A stretch of 33,788 nt of DNA from Duganella lactea. Lineage in GTDB: Bacteria > Pseudomonadota > Gammaproteobacteria > Burkholderiales > Burkholderiaceae_D. How positions within the stretch are numbered: position 1 is the first letter of the stretch; the number at the start of each line of letters is the position of its first letter. Below the pieces are notes generated by a model. It was not told where the DNA came from. It did not search any database and saw only the letters and a program-made list of their open reading frames with translations. The position numbers and the translations under genes are program-made. The stretch spans positions 1 through 33,788 of the forward strand of contig NZ_WWCP01000047.1 in NCBI RefSeq assembly GCF_009857505.1. Direction: 5' to 3'. Shown in pieces: positions 6,525 to 14,987 of this stretch.

Positions 6525-9500
6525 TCAATATTCGACGGCGACTTCTTTGGCGCCCAGCACTTGCTGCAGCGCCAGCTGCAACGCGTCCGACGGCGCCACG
6601 CGCCACGCCTCCCCCAGCTGCACCACGCAACTGACACCCTGCGGCTGAATGCGCGCGGAAATCGGCAAGCCATCCGCCTGACGGTGCGGCGCCAGCACCT
6701 CGGCCACCTTCTTCGCATCGACCGTGGTCGGCAGCGCCATCCCCAGCTGCTTGCCATGCTTGACGCGCGCGCTGACCAGATCGAACACCTTCTCCGCCGA
6801 AATCCGCAGCCCGCCCGAGAAACGGTCTTCCGACACTTTGCCGATCACCGCCAGGAATTCATCTTCCTTGAACATGTGCTTGTGCTCCTCGAACACCTCG
6901 GCGTACACGGTCACCTCCACCACCGCGCTCTTGTCGTCGAGCGTGACGATCAGCAGCTTGCCACGCTGCGTCATCTGCGGCCGGATGCCGGTGATCACGC
7001 CGCACAGCATGCGCGGATCGCGCGACGGCTCCAGGTCCGCCAGCTTGGTGCGGGCAAAGCGGCGCGCTTCCGGCGCGAACGAATCGAACATGTGGCCGGA
7101 CAGGTAGAAGCCCAGCGCGATCTTTTCCTCCGCCAGTTTCTGACGATCGGTGAACGGCGCGGCCTTGACGTAATCCGGTGGCGGCTCCAGGTCGGAATCG
7201 TCGCCGCCGAACAGGCTGACCTGATTGGCCGACTTGGCCTGCTGGTCGGCATACTCCATCGCGAAGCCGACCGACGCCAGCAGCACGGCGCGGTCGACGC
7301 CGAAGCCATCGAAGGCGCCGGCGCGAATCAGCGATTCGATGGTGCGGCGGTTGATCTGCTTCTTGTCCACGCGCTTGCAGAAATCGAACAGGCTGGTGAA
7401 CGGACCATCGGCATTGCGCGCCGCGATGATCGCCTCGATCGCGTTCTGGCCCGCGCCCTTGCACGCGCCCAGGCCGTAGCGGATCTGCGTCACCTTCTTG
7501 CCGGTGACCGACGGCGCGGGGCCGTCCGGCACGAAGCGGAAGTCGGACTTGTTGATGTCCGGAGGCAGAATCGTCAGGCCGCAGATATCGATCGCATCCT
7601 CGACCAGGATCTTGACCTTCTCGGTATCCTCCATCGCCAGCGACATATTGGCCGCCATGAACGCGGCCGGATGGTGCGCCTTCAGATACGCGGTGTGATA
7701 CGACAGCAGCGCATACGCGGCCGCGTGCGATTTATTGAAGCCGTAGCCGGCGAACTTCTCCATCAAGTCGAAGATCTCGTCGGCCTTCTGCTCCGACAGG
7801 CCATCCTTGGCGGCGCCGGCGCGGAAGATGGCGCGGTGCTCGGCCATCTCCTCGGCTTTTTTCTTACCCATCGCGCGGCGCAGCATGTCGGCGCCGCCCA
7901 GCGAGTAGCCGCCGACGATCTGCGCCATCTGCATCACCTGCTCCTGATACACCATGATGCCGTAGGTTTCCGACAGAATCGACTCGGTGCGCGGATCGGG
8001 ATAATCGAACTTCTCGCCATGCTTACGCTTGCAGAAGTCGGGAATCAGGTCCATCGGACCCGGACGATACAGCGCCACCAGCGCGATAATGTCCTCGAAA
8101 CGGTCGGGACGCGCGTCTTTCAGCATGCCCTGCATGCCGCGCGACTCCAGCTGGAAGACCGCGACGGTTTTCGCCTTGGTCAGCAGCTCGTAGGACGGAC
8201 GGTCGTTCAGCGGCAGCCTGGCCAGGTCGAACTCGGACTCGGCCGGATCGAGCGCCTTGATGTAGCGCACCGCGCGGTCCAGAATGGTCAGCGTGGTCAA
8301 GCCCAAAAAGTCGAACTTCACCAGGCCGACGGCTTCGACGTCGTCCTTGTCGTACTGCGACACCACGCCGCCATCGCCGCCCTGCGTGTACAGCGGGCAG
8401 AAGTCGGTCAGCTTGCCCGGCGCGATCAGCACGCCACCGGCGTGCATGCCGATGTTGCGGGTGATGCCCTCGACCTGCTGCGCCAGATCGAGCAGCTGCG
8501 CCACCTCCTCCTCGTTCTGCTGGCGCTCCTTGAGCATCGGCTCCTCCTCGATCGCCTCGGCGATCGACACCGGCTTGCCCGGCTTGAACGGAATCAGCTT
8601 GGAGACGCCGTCGCAGAAGTTGTAGCCGAAGTCCATCACGCGGCCGACGTCGCGGATCGCGCCCTTGGCCGCCATGGTACCGAAGGTGGCGATCTGCGAC
8701 ACCGCCTCGCGGCCGTACAGATCCTTCACGTGCTGGATCACCAGCTCGCGCTTTTCCTGGCAGAAGTCAATATCGAAGTCAGGCATCGATACCCGTTCCG
8801 GATTCAGGAAACGCTCGAACAGCAGGTTGTACTTCAGCGGATCGAGGTCGGTGATCTTCAGCGCATACGCCACCAGCGACCCGGCGCCCGAACCACGGCC
8901 CGGACCGATCGGCACGTCATTGTTCTTGCCCCACTGGATAAACTCCGCCACGATCAGGAAGTAGCCGGGGAACTTCATGTTGATGATGGTGTTGTTCTCG
9001 AACTCCAGCCGGTCCTCGTAACGCTGGCGGTTGGCCTCGCGCTTGTCCGGGTCCGGATACAGCTGGATCAGGCGTTCCTCCAGCCCCTTCTTGGTTTCCG
9101 CGCGCAGGAAATCATCGATGGTCATGCCCGGCGTCGGGAAGTTCGGCAGTTGCGGCTTGCCCAGGGTCAGCGTCAGATTGCAGCGCTTGGCGATTTCGAC
9201 CGAGTTTTGCAGCGCCGCCGGCAGGTCGCGGAACAGCTGGCCCATTTCGGCCTGCGTCAGGAAACGCATCTGCTCGTTGAAGCGCTTGACCCGCTTGGCG
9301 TTGGCCAGCATCTCGCCCTCGGCGATACAGACGCGCGCCTCGTGCGCGATGTACTCGTCCCTGGAGATGAACTGCACCGGATGCGTCGCCACCACCGGCA
9401 GGCCCAGCTTGGACGCCAGCGCCACCGAATGGCGCACCTGCATCTCCTGGTTGGGCTGGCCGGCGCGCTGGATCTCGATATAGAAATGGCCGGGGAACAA

Positions 9501-10067
9501 GGCCGCCCACTTGCGCGCGTTGGCCTCGGCCAGCGCCGGGTTGCCGTTCTCGATGGCCATGCCGACGTCGCCGAAATGCGCGCCGGACAGCACGATCAGG
9601 CCGTTGGCCGGATTATCGTCCGGCAGCAGCGCATAGGTTTTGGTCGTCAGTTCCCGCAGCCACTCGGTGCGGATCTCGGCGCGGCCCTTGTACTGATTGG
9701 TCAGCCAGGCTTGCGACAGCAGCTCGCACAATTGCAGATAACCCATGCGGTTCTTGGCGAACAACATCAGGCGCGAAGGTTTCTCGCGGTTCTCATCGTT
9801 GGTGATCCAGACATCGACGCCGACCACCGGCTTGATGCCCTTGCCGCGCGCCGCCTTGTAGAACTTGACCATGCCGAACATATTGGCCAGATCGGTGACC
9901 GCCAGCGCGCCCTGCTGGTCCTTGACCGCCTGCTTGACCAGATCGTCGATGCGGACCAGGCCGTCGACGATGGAATACTCCGAGTGCACGCGCAGATGGA
10001 CAAAAGACGGTCCCGCCGGCACCACAGCGGTGCTGGCCAATGTTTGTTCGTTTGCTACCATATTCAT
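6525..10067 (-). CDS. dnaE: DNA polymerase III subunit alpha
   Basis: A 1180-residue replicative polymerase, near the usual ~1160. Domain order is N-terminal PHP (SFVHLRVHSEYSIVDGLVRI, 21-40), palm with GPGRGSGAGSLVAYAL (388-403), the catalytic aspartates D432 and D434 in PDFDIDF, the third D586 in VKFDFLGL, fingers and HhH region (GFNKSHAAAYALLSYHTAYL), and a C-terminal OB fold with the tau-binding tail. It is a single-copy housekeeping gene transcribed alone, convergent with the small gene at 6187 and divergent from trhO. The ATG at 10067 is used; the ATG six bases downstream would remove two residues. No clear Shine-Dalgarno is present. A TAAAAT hexamer (complement of 10099-10104) could be its -10 element, without an obvious -35. 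Confidence 0.98.
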   Translation of the reverse strand: MNMVANEQTLASTAVVPAGPSFVHLRVHSEYSIVDGLVRIDDLVKQAVKDQQGALAVTDLANMFGMVKFYKAARGKGIKPVVGVDVWITNDENREKPSRLMLFAKNRMGYLQLCELLSQAWLTNQYKGRAEIRTEWLRELTTKTYALLPDDNPANGLIVLSGAHFGDVGMAIENGNPALAEANARKWAALFPGHFYIEIQRAGQPNQEMQVRHSVALASKLGLPVVATHPVQFISRDEYIAHEARVCIAEGEMLANAKRVKRFNEQMRFLTQAEMGQLFRDLPAALQNSVEIAKRCNLTLTLGKPQLPNFPTPGMTIDDFLRAETKKGLEERLIQLYPDPDKREANRQRYEDRLEFENNTIINMKFPGYFLIVAEFIQWGKNNDVPIGPGRGSGAGSLVAYALKITDLDPLKYNLLFERFLNPERVSMPDFDIDFCQEKRELVIQHVKDLYGREAVSQIATFGTMAAKGAIRDVGRVMDFGYNFCDGVSKLIPFKPGKPVSIAEAIEEEPMLKERQQNEEEVAQLLDLAQQVEGITRNIGMHAGGVLIAPGKLTDFCPLYTQGGDGGVVSQYDKDDVEAVGLVKFDFLGLTTLTILDRAVRYIKALDPAESEFDLARLPLNDRPSYELLTKAKTVAVFQLESRGMQGMLKDARPDRFEDIIALVALYRPGPMDLIPDFCKRKHGEKFDYPDPRTESILSETYGIMVYQEQVMQMAQIVGGYSLGGADMLRRAMGKKKAEEMAEHRAIFRAGAAKDGLSEQKADEIFDLMEKFAGYGFNKSHAAAYALLSYHTAYLKAHHPAAFMAANMSLAMEDTEKVKILVEDAIDICGLTILPPDINKSDFRFVPDGPAPSVTGKKVTQIRYGLGACKGAGQNAIEAIIAARNADGPFTSLFDFCKRVDKKQINRRTIESLIRAGAFDGFGVDRAVLLASVGFAMEYADQQAKSANQVSLFGGDDSDLEPPPDYVKAAPFTDRQKLAEEKIALGFYLSGHMFDSFAPEARRFARTKLADLEPSRDPRMLCGVITGIRPQMTQRGKLLIVTLDDKSAVVEVTVYAEVFEEHKHMFKEDEFLAVIGKVSEDRFSGGLRISAEKVFDLVSARVKHGKQLGMALPTTVDAKKVAEVLAPHRQADGLPISARIQPQGVSCVVQLGEAWRVAPSDALQLALQQVLGAKEVAVEY

Positions 10068-10140
10068 ACGCGGCTCGATGCGGGTTCAATAACCCCCTAT
10101 TTTACCGCGCGGCGGCGGCGGCCGGAGCGCAGGATCAGCG

Positions 10141-10146
10141 TATAAT
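10141..10146 (+). promoter_or_regulatory. Candidate -10 element of trhO
   Basis: A perfect TATAAT 32 bp before the trhO ATG, inside the 111-bp divergent gap with dnaE. No recognisable -35 lies 16-18 bp upstream, so the promoter is likely weak or activator-dependent. The leader has no strong ribosome-binding site. Confidence 0.4.
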
Positions 10147-10178
10147 GTCGCCTTTCCCTTTTTTGATCCTCCACCATC

Positions 10179-11054
10179 ATGCAAGCTAATACCGCTTTAC
10201 AAGCTGAAGCGCATGCTGGCGCTGCCCAGCACGTCAACATCGCCGCCTACAAATTCGTCACCTTCGATGACACCGAGGCGATGCGCCCGCAGTATCAGGA
10301 TATCTGCAACCGGCTGGGCCTGAAAGGCACCATCCTGCTGACGCCGGAAGGCATCAATATGTTCCTGTCCGGCCCGCGCGGCAACATCGACGAATTCCTC
10401 GCCTGGGTGCGCGGCGACGCCCGTTTCGCCGACCTCGAAGTGAAGGAAAGCCTGTCGAGCGAACAGTCGCACAAGCGCATGCTGGTCAAGATCAAAAAAG
10501 AAATCATCACCATGCGCATGCCGCTGATTAAGCCGGAAGAAGGCCGCGCGCCCAACGTCGCCGCCCACACGCTCAAGCGCTGGCTCGACGCCGGCGTCGA
10601 CGACGAAGGCCGGCCGGTAGTCATGGTCGACACCCGCAACGATTTCGAGGTGGATGTCGGCACCTTCGACCACACGGTCGACTACCGCATCAAGAAGTTC
10701 ACCGAATTCCCGGAAGTGATCGCCGCCCACAAGGACGACTTTGAGGGCAAGACCGTGGTCACCTTCTGCACCGGCGGCATCCGCTGCGAGAAAGCCGCGA
10801 TCCACATGCAGAACATCGGCTACGACCATGTCTACCAGCTGGAAGGCGGCATTCTGAAATATTTCGAGGAAGTCGGCGGCGACCATTACACCGGCGACTG
10901 CTTCGTGTTCGACTACCGCACCGCGCTCAACCCCAAGCTTGAGCCGACCGAGACGGTGCAATGCTTCAACTGCCGCGCCGTGGTCACGCCGCGCCAGCAG
11001 CTGGCGCCGGAGTACGTGTTTGAAAAATCCTGCCCTGCCTGCTACAGCGAATAA
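10179..11054 (+). CDS. trhO: tRNA uridine(34) hydroxylase, rhodanese family (TrhO/YceA)
   Basis: A 291-residue member of the YceA/TrhO family, which performs prephenate-independent 5-hydroxylation of U34 in tRNA on the way to cmo5U/mcmo5U. The N-terminal acylphosphatase-like half carries GTILLTPEGINMFLSG (50-65). The rhodanese domain has VVMVDTRNDFEVDVGTF and the active-site loop FCTGGIRCEKAA with the catalytic cysteine C197. The C-terminus has two CxxC pairs (C262/C265 and C285/C288) that could bind metal. E. coli YceA is longer (~350 residues), but shorter versions like this are common. It is monocistronic and converges with the next gene only 12 bp away, with no terminator visible between them. 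Confidence 0.93.
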   Translation: MQANTALQAEAHAGAAQHVNIAAYKFVTFDDTEAMRPQYQDICNRLGLKGTILLTPEGINMFLSGPRGNIDEFLAWVRGDARFADLEVKESLSSEQSHKRMLVKIKKEIITMRMPLIKPEEGRAPNVAAHTLKRWLDAGVDDEGRPVVMVDTRNDFEVDVGTFDHTVDYRIKKFTEFPEVIAAHKDDFEGKTVVTFCTGGIRCEKAAIHMQNIGYDHVYQLEGGILKYFEEVGGDHYTGDCFVFDYRTALNPKLEPTETVQCFNCRAVVTPRQQLAPEYVFEKSCPACYSE

Positions 11055-11066
11055 GCCTGCAACTGC

Positions 11067-11270
11067 TTACTGCAGCTTGCGCGGCACCAACTGCTGCAAC
11101 GCCTTCTCATAGGCGTTGCGAGCAGTCTGGAAGACTGCCAGCTTGGCTTTCAAGTCCCCTATCTGCGCATCGACATATTGCAAGCTTGTGACCTGCTCGC
11201 GCGCTTCATTGTTCAGCTCACTCAGCTTGTAAGTGTGGCCGTCGACCGTGACTTCTACTTCTTCTTCCAA
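11067..11270 (-). CDS. Small coiled-coil protein (DUF6447-like)
   Basis: A 67-residue soluble protein: a short beta-hairpin start (EEEVEVTVDGHTYKLSELN) followed by a long amphipathic, probably coiled-coil helix (about 21-60, SLQYVDAQIGDLKAKLAVFQ). The composition and layout match small proteins labelled DUF6447 in my recall; no activity is known. The start is TTG at 11270, chosen because AGGAAG lies about 5 bp upstream and there is no in-frame ATG near it. It begins 12 bp after the stop of the acyltransferase gene, so the two form an operon, which hints at an accessory role in polysaccharide acylation. That link is inferred only from position. Confidence 0.7.
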   Translation of the reverse strand: MEEEVEVTVDGHTYKLSELNNEAREQVTSLQYVDAQIGDLKAKLAVFQTARNAYEKALQQLVPRKLQ

Positions 11271-11282
11271 AATGCTTCCTTT

Positions 11283-12386
11283 TTAATGCGTTGATGCCGG
11301 CACCGGCACCGTGCCGTAGCTGCTGCGCAGACGCAGGAACGGCTCCTCGATCGCATGATAACTCAAGGTCGCCACCGCCCACACGGCGCCATACACCAGC
11401 GCCAGCGCCAGCGCCGCATCGAGCGCCGGCATGCCGGTGAGCACCGGTGCGCCAAAGGTGCGCGCCAGCGGCTGCACCACCCCCATGTGCAACAGATAGA
11501 ACGAGAAACTGATCTTGCCGCCATGCGTCATCACGCGCTCCAGCCAGACCGGCAGGCGCCCCTGCCAGCTAACCCACAGCACAATGAGCACCGCCCAGAC
11601 GGCGCTTTCCAACATTGACCAGCCGATCCAGAACGGCGTGCGCGGCACGACGTTGAACGGCGCCAGATGGGCCTGCAACGCGCTGTCACCCACCGCCAGC
11701 GCCACCGCCGGCAACAGCAGCCAGCCAGCGAGGCGCGCCAGCCATGGCTGATGGCGCTGGAACAGCACCGCTGCCAACATGCCGATCAGGAATTGATCGA
11801 AACGGCCGACGAAGGTGCTGAAGTACATCAGCGTCGCCCGCTCATTCTCGCCATACACCATCACTTTGAAGAACAGCATCAGCGCCAGCAAGCGCCACAG
11901 ATATGTCGCGCCCTGCTCCAAGACGAACTTGGCCAAGAAGGGGAACAACAGGTAAAACAGAAACTCCAGCGGAATGCACCAGGCTGCGCCGGTGACCACC
12001 GTCTGCGAAGTCGGCGCGTTGCCCAGGTTGGCGCTGAGCACGTATAGCACGTCCTGCGGCTGAAACTTGTCACGGCCAATCGACAGCGCCAGCAGGAACA
12101 CCACCAGATACAGGGGCGCCACCCGCAGCAGGCGGTTACGGATGAATGGCCGATAGGCAATCTGCCGCTGGCGCTGCGCGATGCGCATGAACAGGAAGCC
12201 AGACAGCGTGAAGAACAGCGCGACGCCGGTGTGCCCTTCGGTGATCAAGCCGAGCCACGGGCTGCTCAAGCCAGCGCCGCCGGCCCCGCGCCATGCCAAT
12301 GAATAGTGGTACAGAAACACCAGCGTAGCGGCAAACCAGCGCAACTGGTCGATACGGGGGCTGTAAGGCAAATTCAATGATTTCAT
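11283..12386 (-). CDS. Acyltransferase family 3 membrane protein (OafA/YrhL-like)
   Basis: A 367-residue inner-membrane O-acyltransferase, probably adding acetyl or another acyl group to O-antigen or exopolysaccharide. It has about ten hydrophobic segments. The family's opening is present (PRIDQLRWFAATLVFLYHYS) with the histidine H27 at the catalytic position in YHYS. GVALFFTLSGFLFM and FIRNRLLRVAPLYLVV follow, then the YHAIEEPFLRLR end motif. There is no C-terminal SGNH domain. It is divergently transcribed from a second acyltransferase at 12481 across a 94-bp gap, and its 3' neighbour is the small coiled-coil gene. A five-base-pair hairpin (GCGCC-agac-GGCGC, 12394-12407) sits just before the start codon. 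The substrate is unknown. Confidence 0.87.
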   Translation of the reverse strand: MKSLNLPYSPRIDQLRWFAATLVFLYHYSLAWRGAGGAGLSSPWLGLITEGHTGVALFFTLSGFLFMRIAQRQRQIAYRPFIRNRLLRVAPLYLVVFLLALSIGRDKFQPQDVLYVLSANLGNAPTSQTVVTGAAWCIPLEFLFYLLFPFLAKFVLEQGATYLWRLLALMLFFKVMVYGENERATLMYFSTFVGRFDQFLIGMLAAVLFQRHQPWLARLAGWLLLPAVALAVGDSALQAHLAPFNVVPRTPFWIGWSMLESAVWAVLIVLWVSWQGRLPVWLERVMTHGGKISFSFYLLHMGVVQPLARTFGAPVLTGMPALDAALALALVYGAVWAVATLSYHAIEEPFLRLRSSYGTVPVPASTH

Positions 12387-12480
12387 CGGGACAGCGCCAG
12401 ACGGCGCGGAGCAATTTTATTACTCTATAATATCGCGCTTGACTGAAATCAACCAATCCGCGCGCGAAGGCCAGCACGAC
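12387..12480. promoter_or_regulatory. Divergent promoter region between two acyltransferase genes
   Basis: This 94-bp AT-rich gap contains a perfect TATAAT at 12426-12431 on the plus strand and ATTATA/TAATAAAAT-like hexamers on the minus strand, so it probably holds both promoters. No convincing -35 is seen for either direction. A small GCGCC/GGCGC hairpin lies next to the minus-strand start codon. Confidence 0.35.
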
Positions 12481-13575
12481 ATGACCAAATTTATATTCGC
12501 CAACCAGCTGCGCGGCATCGCCGCCCTGCTGGTGGTAATGACACATTACTTCGGCACCTTCTTCGCCGAGCAAGCCCTGCTGTCCGAACGCACCTTCTCG
12601 CCCAATCTGCACTTGGTGAAAGGCGGCTGGGTGCACTTTTTCGAGCTCGAATACCAAGGCCCGTTCGGCGTGGCCCTGTTCTTCCTGATCAGCGGTTTCG
12701 TCATTCCATTCAGCCTGAAAAAGAGCAGCGTCGGCGGCTTCCTGGTCAACCGTATCCTGCGCATTTTCCCAACCTACGCCACCTGTCTGGCGATCGGCAC
12801 GCTGGCCATCGCCCTGAGCGCACACTACTGGGGCCAGGCCTTCAGCTACAACGGCGGCGTGCTGGCCGCCAACGCACTGCTGGTGCACAACTTGCTGAAC
12901 CTGCCGTCCATGGACGCCGTCAACTGGACGCTGTCGATCGAGGTCAAATTCTACATACTGGCGGCACTGGGCGCAGCAGCGCTGTTCCGTCCGCATCCGG
13001 GCTGGCTGCTCGGCTTCCTGGCCGGCGCCGTCGGCATCACCACTTGGTGGTGGCACGGTGGCGCCTCAATGCCGCCAACCATCTTAACGATGGAACTGAA
13101 CTACCTCATCTTCATGCTGGCCGGCTGCCTGTTCTACCAGCACGTGGCAGGCCTGATCCGCACCCGCGCCCTGCTGCTGCGCTCCGTGCTGGTGCTGGCC
13201 AGCTTCAGCCTGACCTGGTCGATCGGGCCGCAGCACGACCAGTTCCCGTCCGTGACGCGCTGGTACTACAGCGCCTGGGTGGTGTTCGCCGCCTGCTACG
13301 CGCTGCGTGCACATTTTCGTCCGCTCCCCGTGCTCGACTGGCTGGCGGCGATCAGCTACCCGCTGTACTGCGTGCACGCGCTGTTCGGCTACTGCGCGCT
13401 GAAGATCCTGATTGACCAGGGCTGCCGCTACGGCGTCGCCGTGCTCATCACCCTTCCCTGCACCTTCGCGCTGGCCTATCTGGTGCACATCACCGTGGAA
13501 AACGGCAGCAACCAGTTGGGACGGCGCTGGGGCGACGCGCTATCGCGGCGCCCGCCGGCAGCAACAACGGGCTAA
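12481..13575 (+). CDS. Acyltransferase family 3 membrane protein (second copy, divergent family member)
   Basis: A 364-residue inner-membrane acyltransferase of the OafA/YrhL superfamily. It opens with FANQLRGIAALLVVMTHYFG, with the catalytic-position histidine in the THYF segment. GPFGVALFFLISGFVIPFSL, FLVNRILRIFPTYATC and NWTLSIEVKFYI follow, all standard family blocks, and there are about ten hydrophobic segments. The ATG at 12481 is chosen because the family start begins immediately; an upstream TTG at 12439 would add 14 residues with no motif. A weak GAAGG ribosome-binding site lies about 10 bp upstream. It shares little sequence with the divergent neighbour apart from family motifs, so the pair is not a recent duplication. 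It ends at a strong bidirectional terminator. Confidence 0.87.
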   Translation: MTKFIFANQLRGIAALLVVMTHYFGTFFAEQALLSERTFSPNLHLVKGGWVHFFELEYQGPFGVALFFLISGFVIPFSLKKSSVGGFLVNRILRIFPTYATCLAIGTLAIALSAHYWGQAFSYNGGVLAANALLVHNLLNLPSMDAVNWTLSIEVKFYILAALGAAALFRPHPGWLLGFLAGAVGITTWWWHGGASMPPTILTMELNYLIFMLAGCLFYQHVAGLIRTRALLLRSVLVLASFSLTWSIGPQHDQFPSVTRWYYSAWVVFAACYALRAHFRPLPVLDWLAAISYPLYCVHALFGYCALKILIDQGCRYGVAVLITLPCTFALAYLVHITVENGSNQLGRRWGDALSRRPPAATTG

Positions 13576-13606
13576 AAAAATGGCAGCCCGGTGGGCTGCC
13601 ATGTTT
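13574..13606. terminator. Bidirectional rho-independent terminator
   Basis: A perfect 10-bp stem (ATGGCAGCCC 13580-13589 / GGGCTGCCAT 13593-13602) with a three-base loop. Seven A residues lie on the left and a GTTTT on the right, between the convergent acyltransferase and tolC-like genes. The long A-run reads as a T-run on the minus strand, so it should terminate the type I secretion operon efficiently, and the acyltransferase less so. Confidence 0.9.
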
Positions 13607-13621
13607 TCTGTGCCTGTCCGC

Positions 13622-14983
13622 TTAGCGGAAATAGGTGCTGACTTCCTGCACATCCTCCGGTCCCAGCACGCCGGCCGCCGCCTTCAGCTTCAGCTGCGCC
13701 AGCAAATAGTTGTAGCGGGCCTGGGCCAGATCCCGCTGGCTGGTGTAGAGCTGCTGGCGGGCGTTCAACAGATCGAGGTTGATACGCACGCCGCCTTTGA
13801 TGCTCTGCTCGGTCGCGATGATCAACAGCTCACCGGACGCCACCGCCTTCTCCAGCGCGCGGATGCGCGTCACGCTGCTCAACACCGCCGCATACTGCTT
13901 GCGCAATTCGATCACAATTTTGTCCGTGCGGACCTGCAGCTCCGCCTTGGCTTTTTCCAGCCCCGCCACCGATTGCCGGCTCGATGCCACCACCGAGCCG
14001 CCGGAATAAAGCGGCACCGTCAGCTGGATACCGATGGCGCGGTTCACCGTGTTCTGATTGTAGGTATTGATCGTTTCCGCATCGGCCCGGCTATAACTGG
14101 CGACAAAGTCAAGGCGCGGCAAATGGCCGGCACGACTCTTATTGACCTCCTGGCGCGCCGCCTCGATGGCGAAAGTCTGCGCGCGCAGATCGGGGTTTTC
14201 TTCCAGCGCGCGCTTGCGCCACGCCTCGAAACCGCCTTCCGGCGGCGGCGCGATGCGGAAGTTTGGCGCCAGCTCGTCGAGCACCGTGACCTCCTCGCCG
14301 ACGAGGGTCGACAGCGTGGCCAACTGGGTCTGGCGATTGTCCTCGGCTTCCAGCAACTGCGCCTCGGCCAGATCCAGTCGCGACTGGGTTTCCAGCACAT
14401 CGGTCTTGGTGCCCTCGCCACCGGTAAACAGACGGTCGTTGACGGCCTTCTGTTCGGCATACATATCGCGCTGCGCCTTCATGATGCGCACCTGCTCGTT
14501 CGCAAACAAGGCATCCATATAGGCCGACGTCACGCGCACGATCATCTCCTGTGCGCGGCCCTCGAAATTCTCGTCGCTGTACTTGGTCTGGGCCATGCCC
14601 TGCTTGTAGCGCGCCCAGGCATCCATATTGAACAGCGTCTGGCGCAGCGTCACGCCGGACGAACGGCTGATGTACTGCGGGTAAGTGGTGCGCATCTGGC
14701 CGAGGACATTGGGCGCTTCCAGGTCTACCCGGTTGCGGCTGGACGAATAATTGGCCTGCATATTGGGCAACAGATTGGATTTGCCCAAGGTCGCGTATTC
14801 CTTGCCGCCGATCGAATCCTGCACCGCCTGCTGGTAGAGGGCATCGTTGGACAGCGCTGCCTGGAACGCCTGCATCATGGTCATGGCCGAGGCGTTGTTG
14901 GCGCACAGCAGCGCGCCAGCCAGCAGCGCGGCGCTCATCGCGCGCAACACCGGCAAGCGTTTGATGGCTTGAGTCTTCTTCAC
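13622..14983 (-). CDS. TolC-family outer membrane protein of a type I secretion system
   Basis: A 453-residue outer-membrane channel component. A basic N-terminus and hydrophobic core form a signal peptide with likely cleavage after NNASA (residue 33). The mature protein has the two-fold TolC repeat of long coiled helices and short strands: early MTMMQAFQAALSNDALYQQA and the second-half QSIKGGVRINLDLLNARQQL, followed by QRDLAQARYNYLLAQLKLKA. It is the last gene of the ABC-HlyD-TolC operon, starting 4 bp after the stop of the adaptor gene. A TolC encoded in the operon marks a dedicated type I system of the PrtDEF/AprDEF type. Transcription ends at the hairpin at 13574-13606. Confidence 0.94.
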   Translation of the reverse strand: MKKTQAIKRLPVLRAMSAALLAGALLCANNASAMTMMQAFQAALSNDALYQQAVQDSIGGKEYATLGKSNLLPNMQANYSSSRNRVDLEAPNVLGQMRTTYPQYISRSSGVTLRQTLFNMDAWARYKQGMAQTKYSDENFEGRAQEMIVRVTSAYMDALFANEQVRIMKAQRDMYAEQKAVNDRLFTGGEGTKTDVLETQSRLDLAEAQLLEAEDNRQTQLATLSTLVGEEVTVLDELAPNFRIAPPPEGGFEAWRKRALEENPDLRAQTFAIEAARQEVNKSRAGHLPRLDFVASYSRADAETINTYNQNTVNRAIGIQLTVPLYSGGSVVASSRQSVAGLEKAKAELQVRTDKIVIELRKQYAAVLSSVTRIRALEKAVASGELLIIATEQSIKGGVRINLDLLNARQQLYTSQRDLAQARYNYLLAQLKLKAAAGVLGPEDVQEVSTYFR

Positions 14984-14987
14984 TTGA

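Noticed and set aside
6501..10145. A very long plus-strand reading frame (about 1200 codons) opposite dnaE
   Set aside because: It is the mirror of a GC-rich coding frame: rich in Arg, His, Leu and Gln, no recognisable domain, and dnaE on the other strand is certain with all motifs intact.
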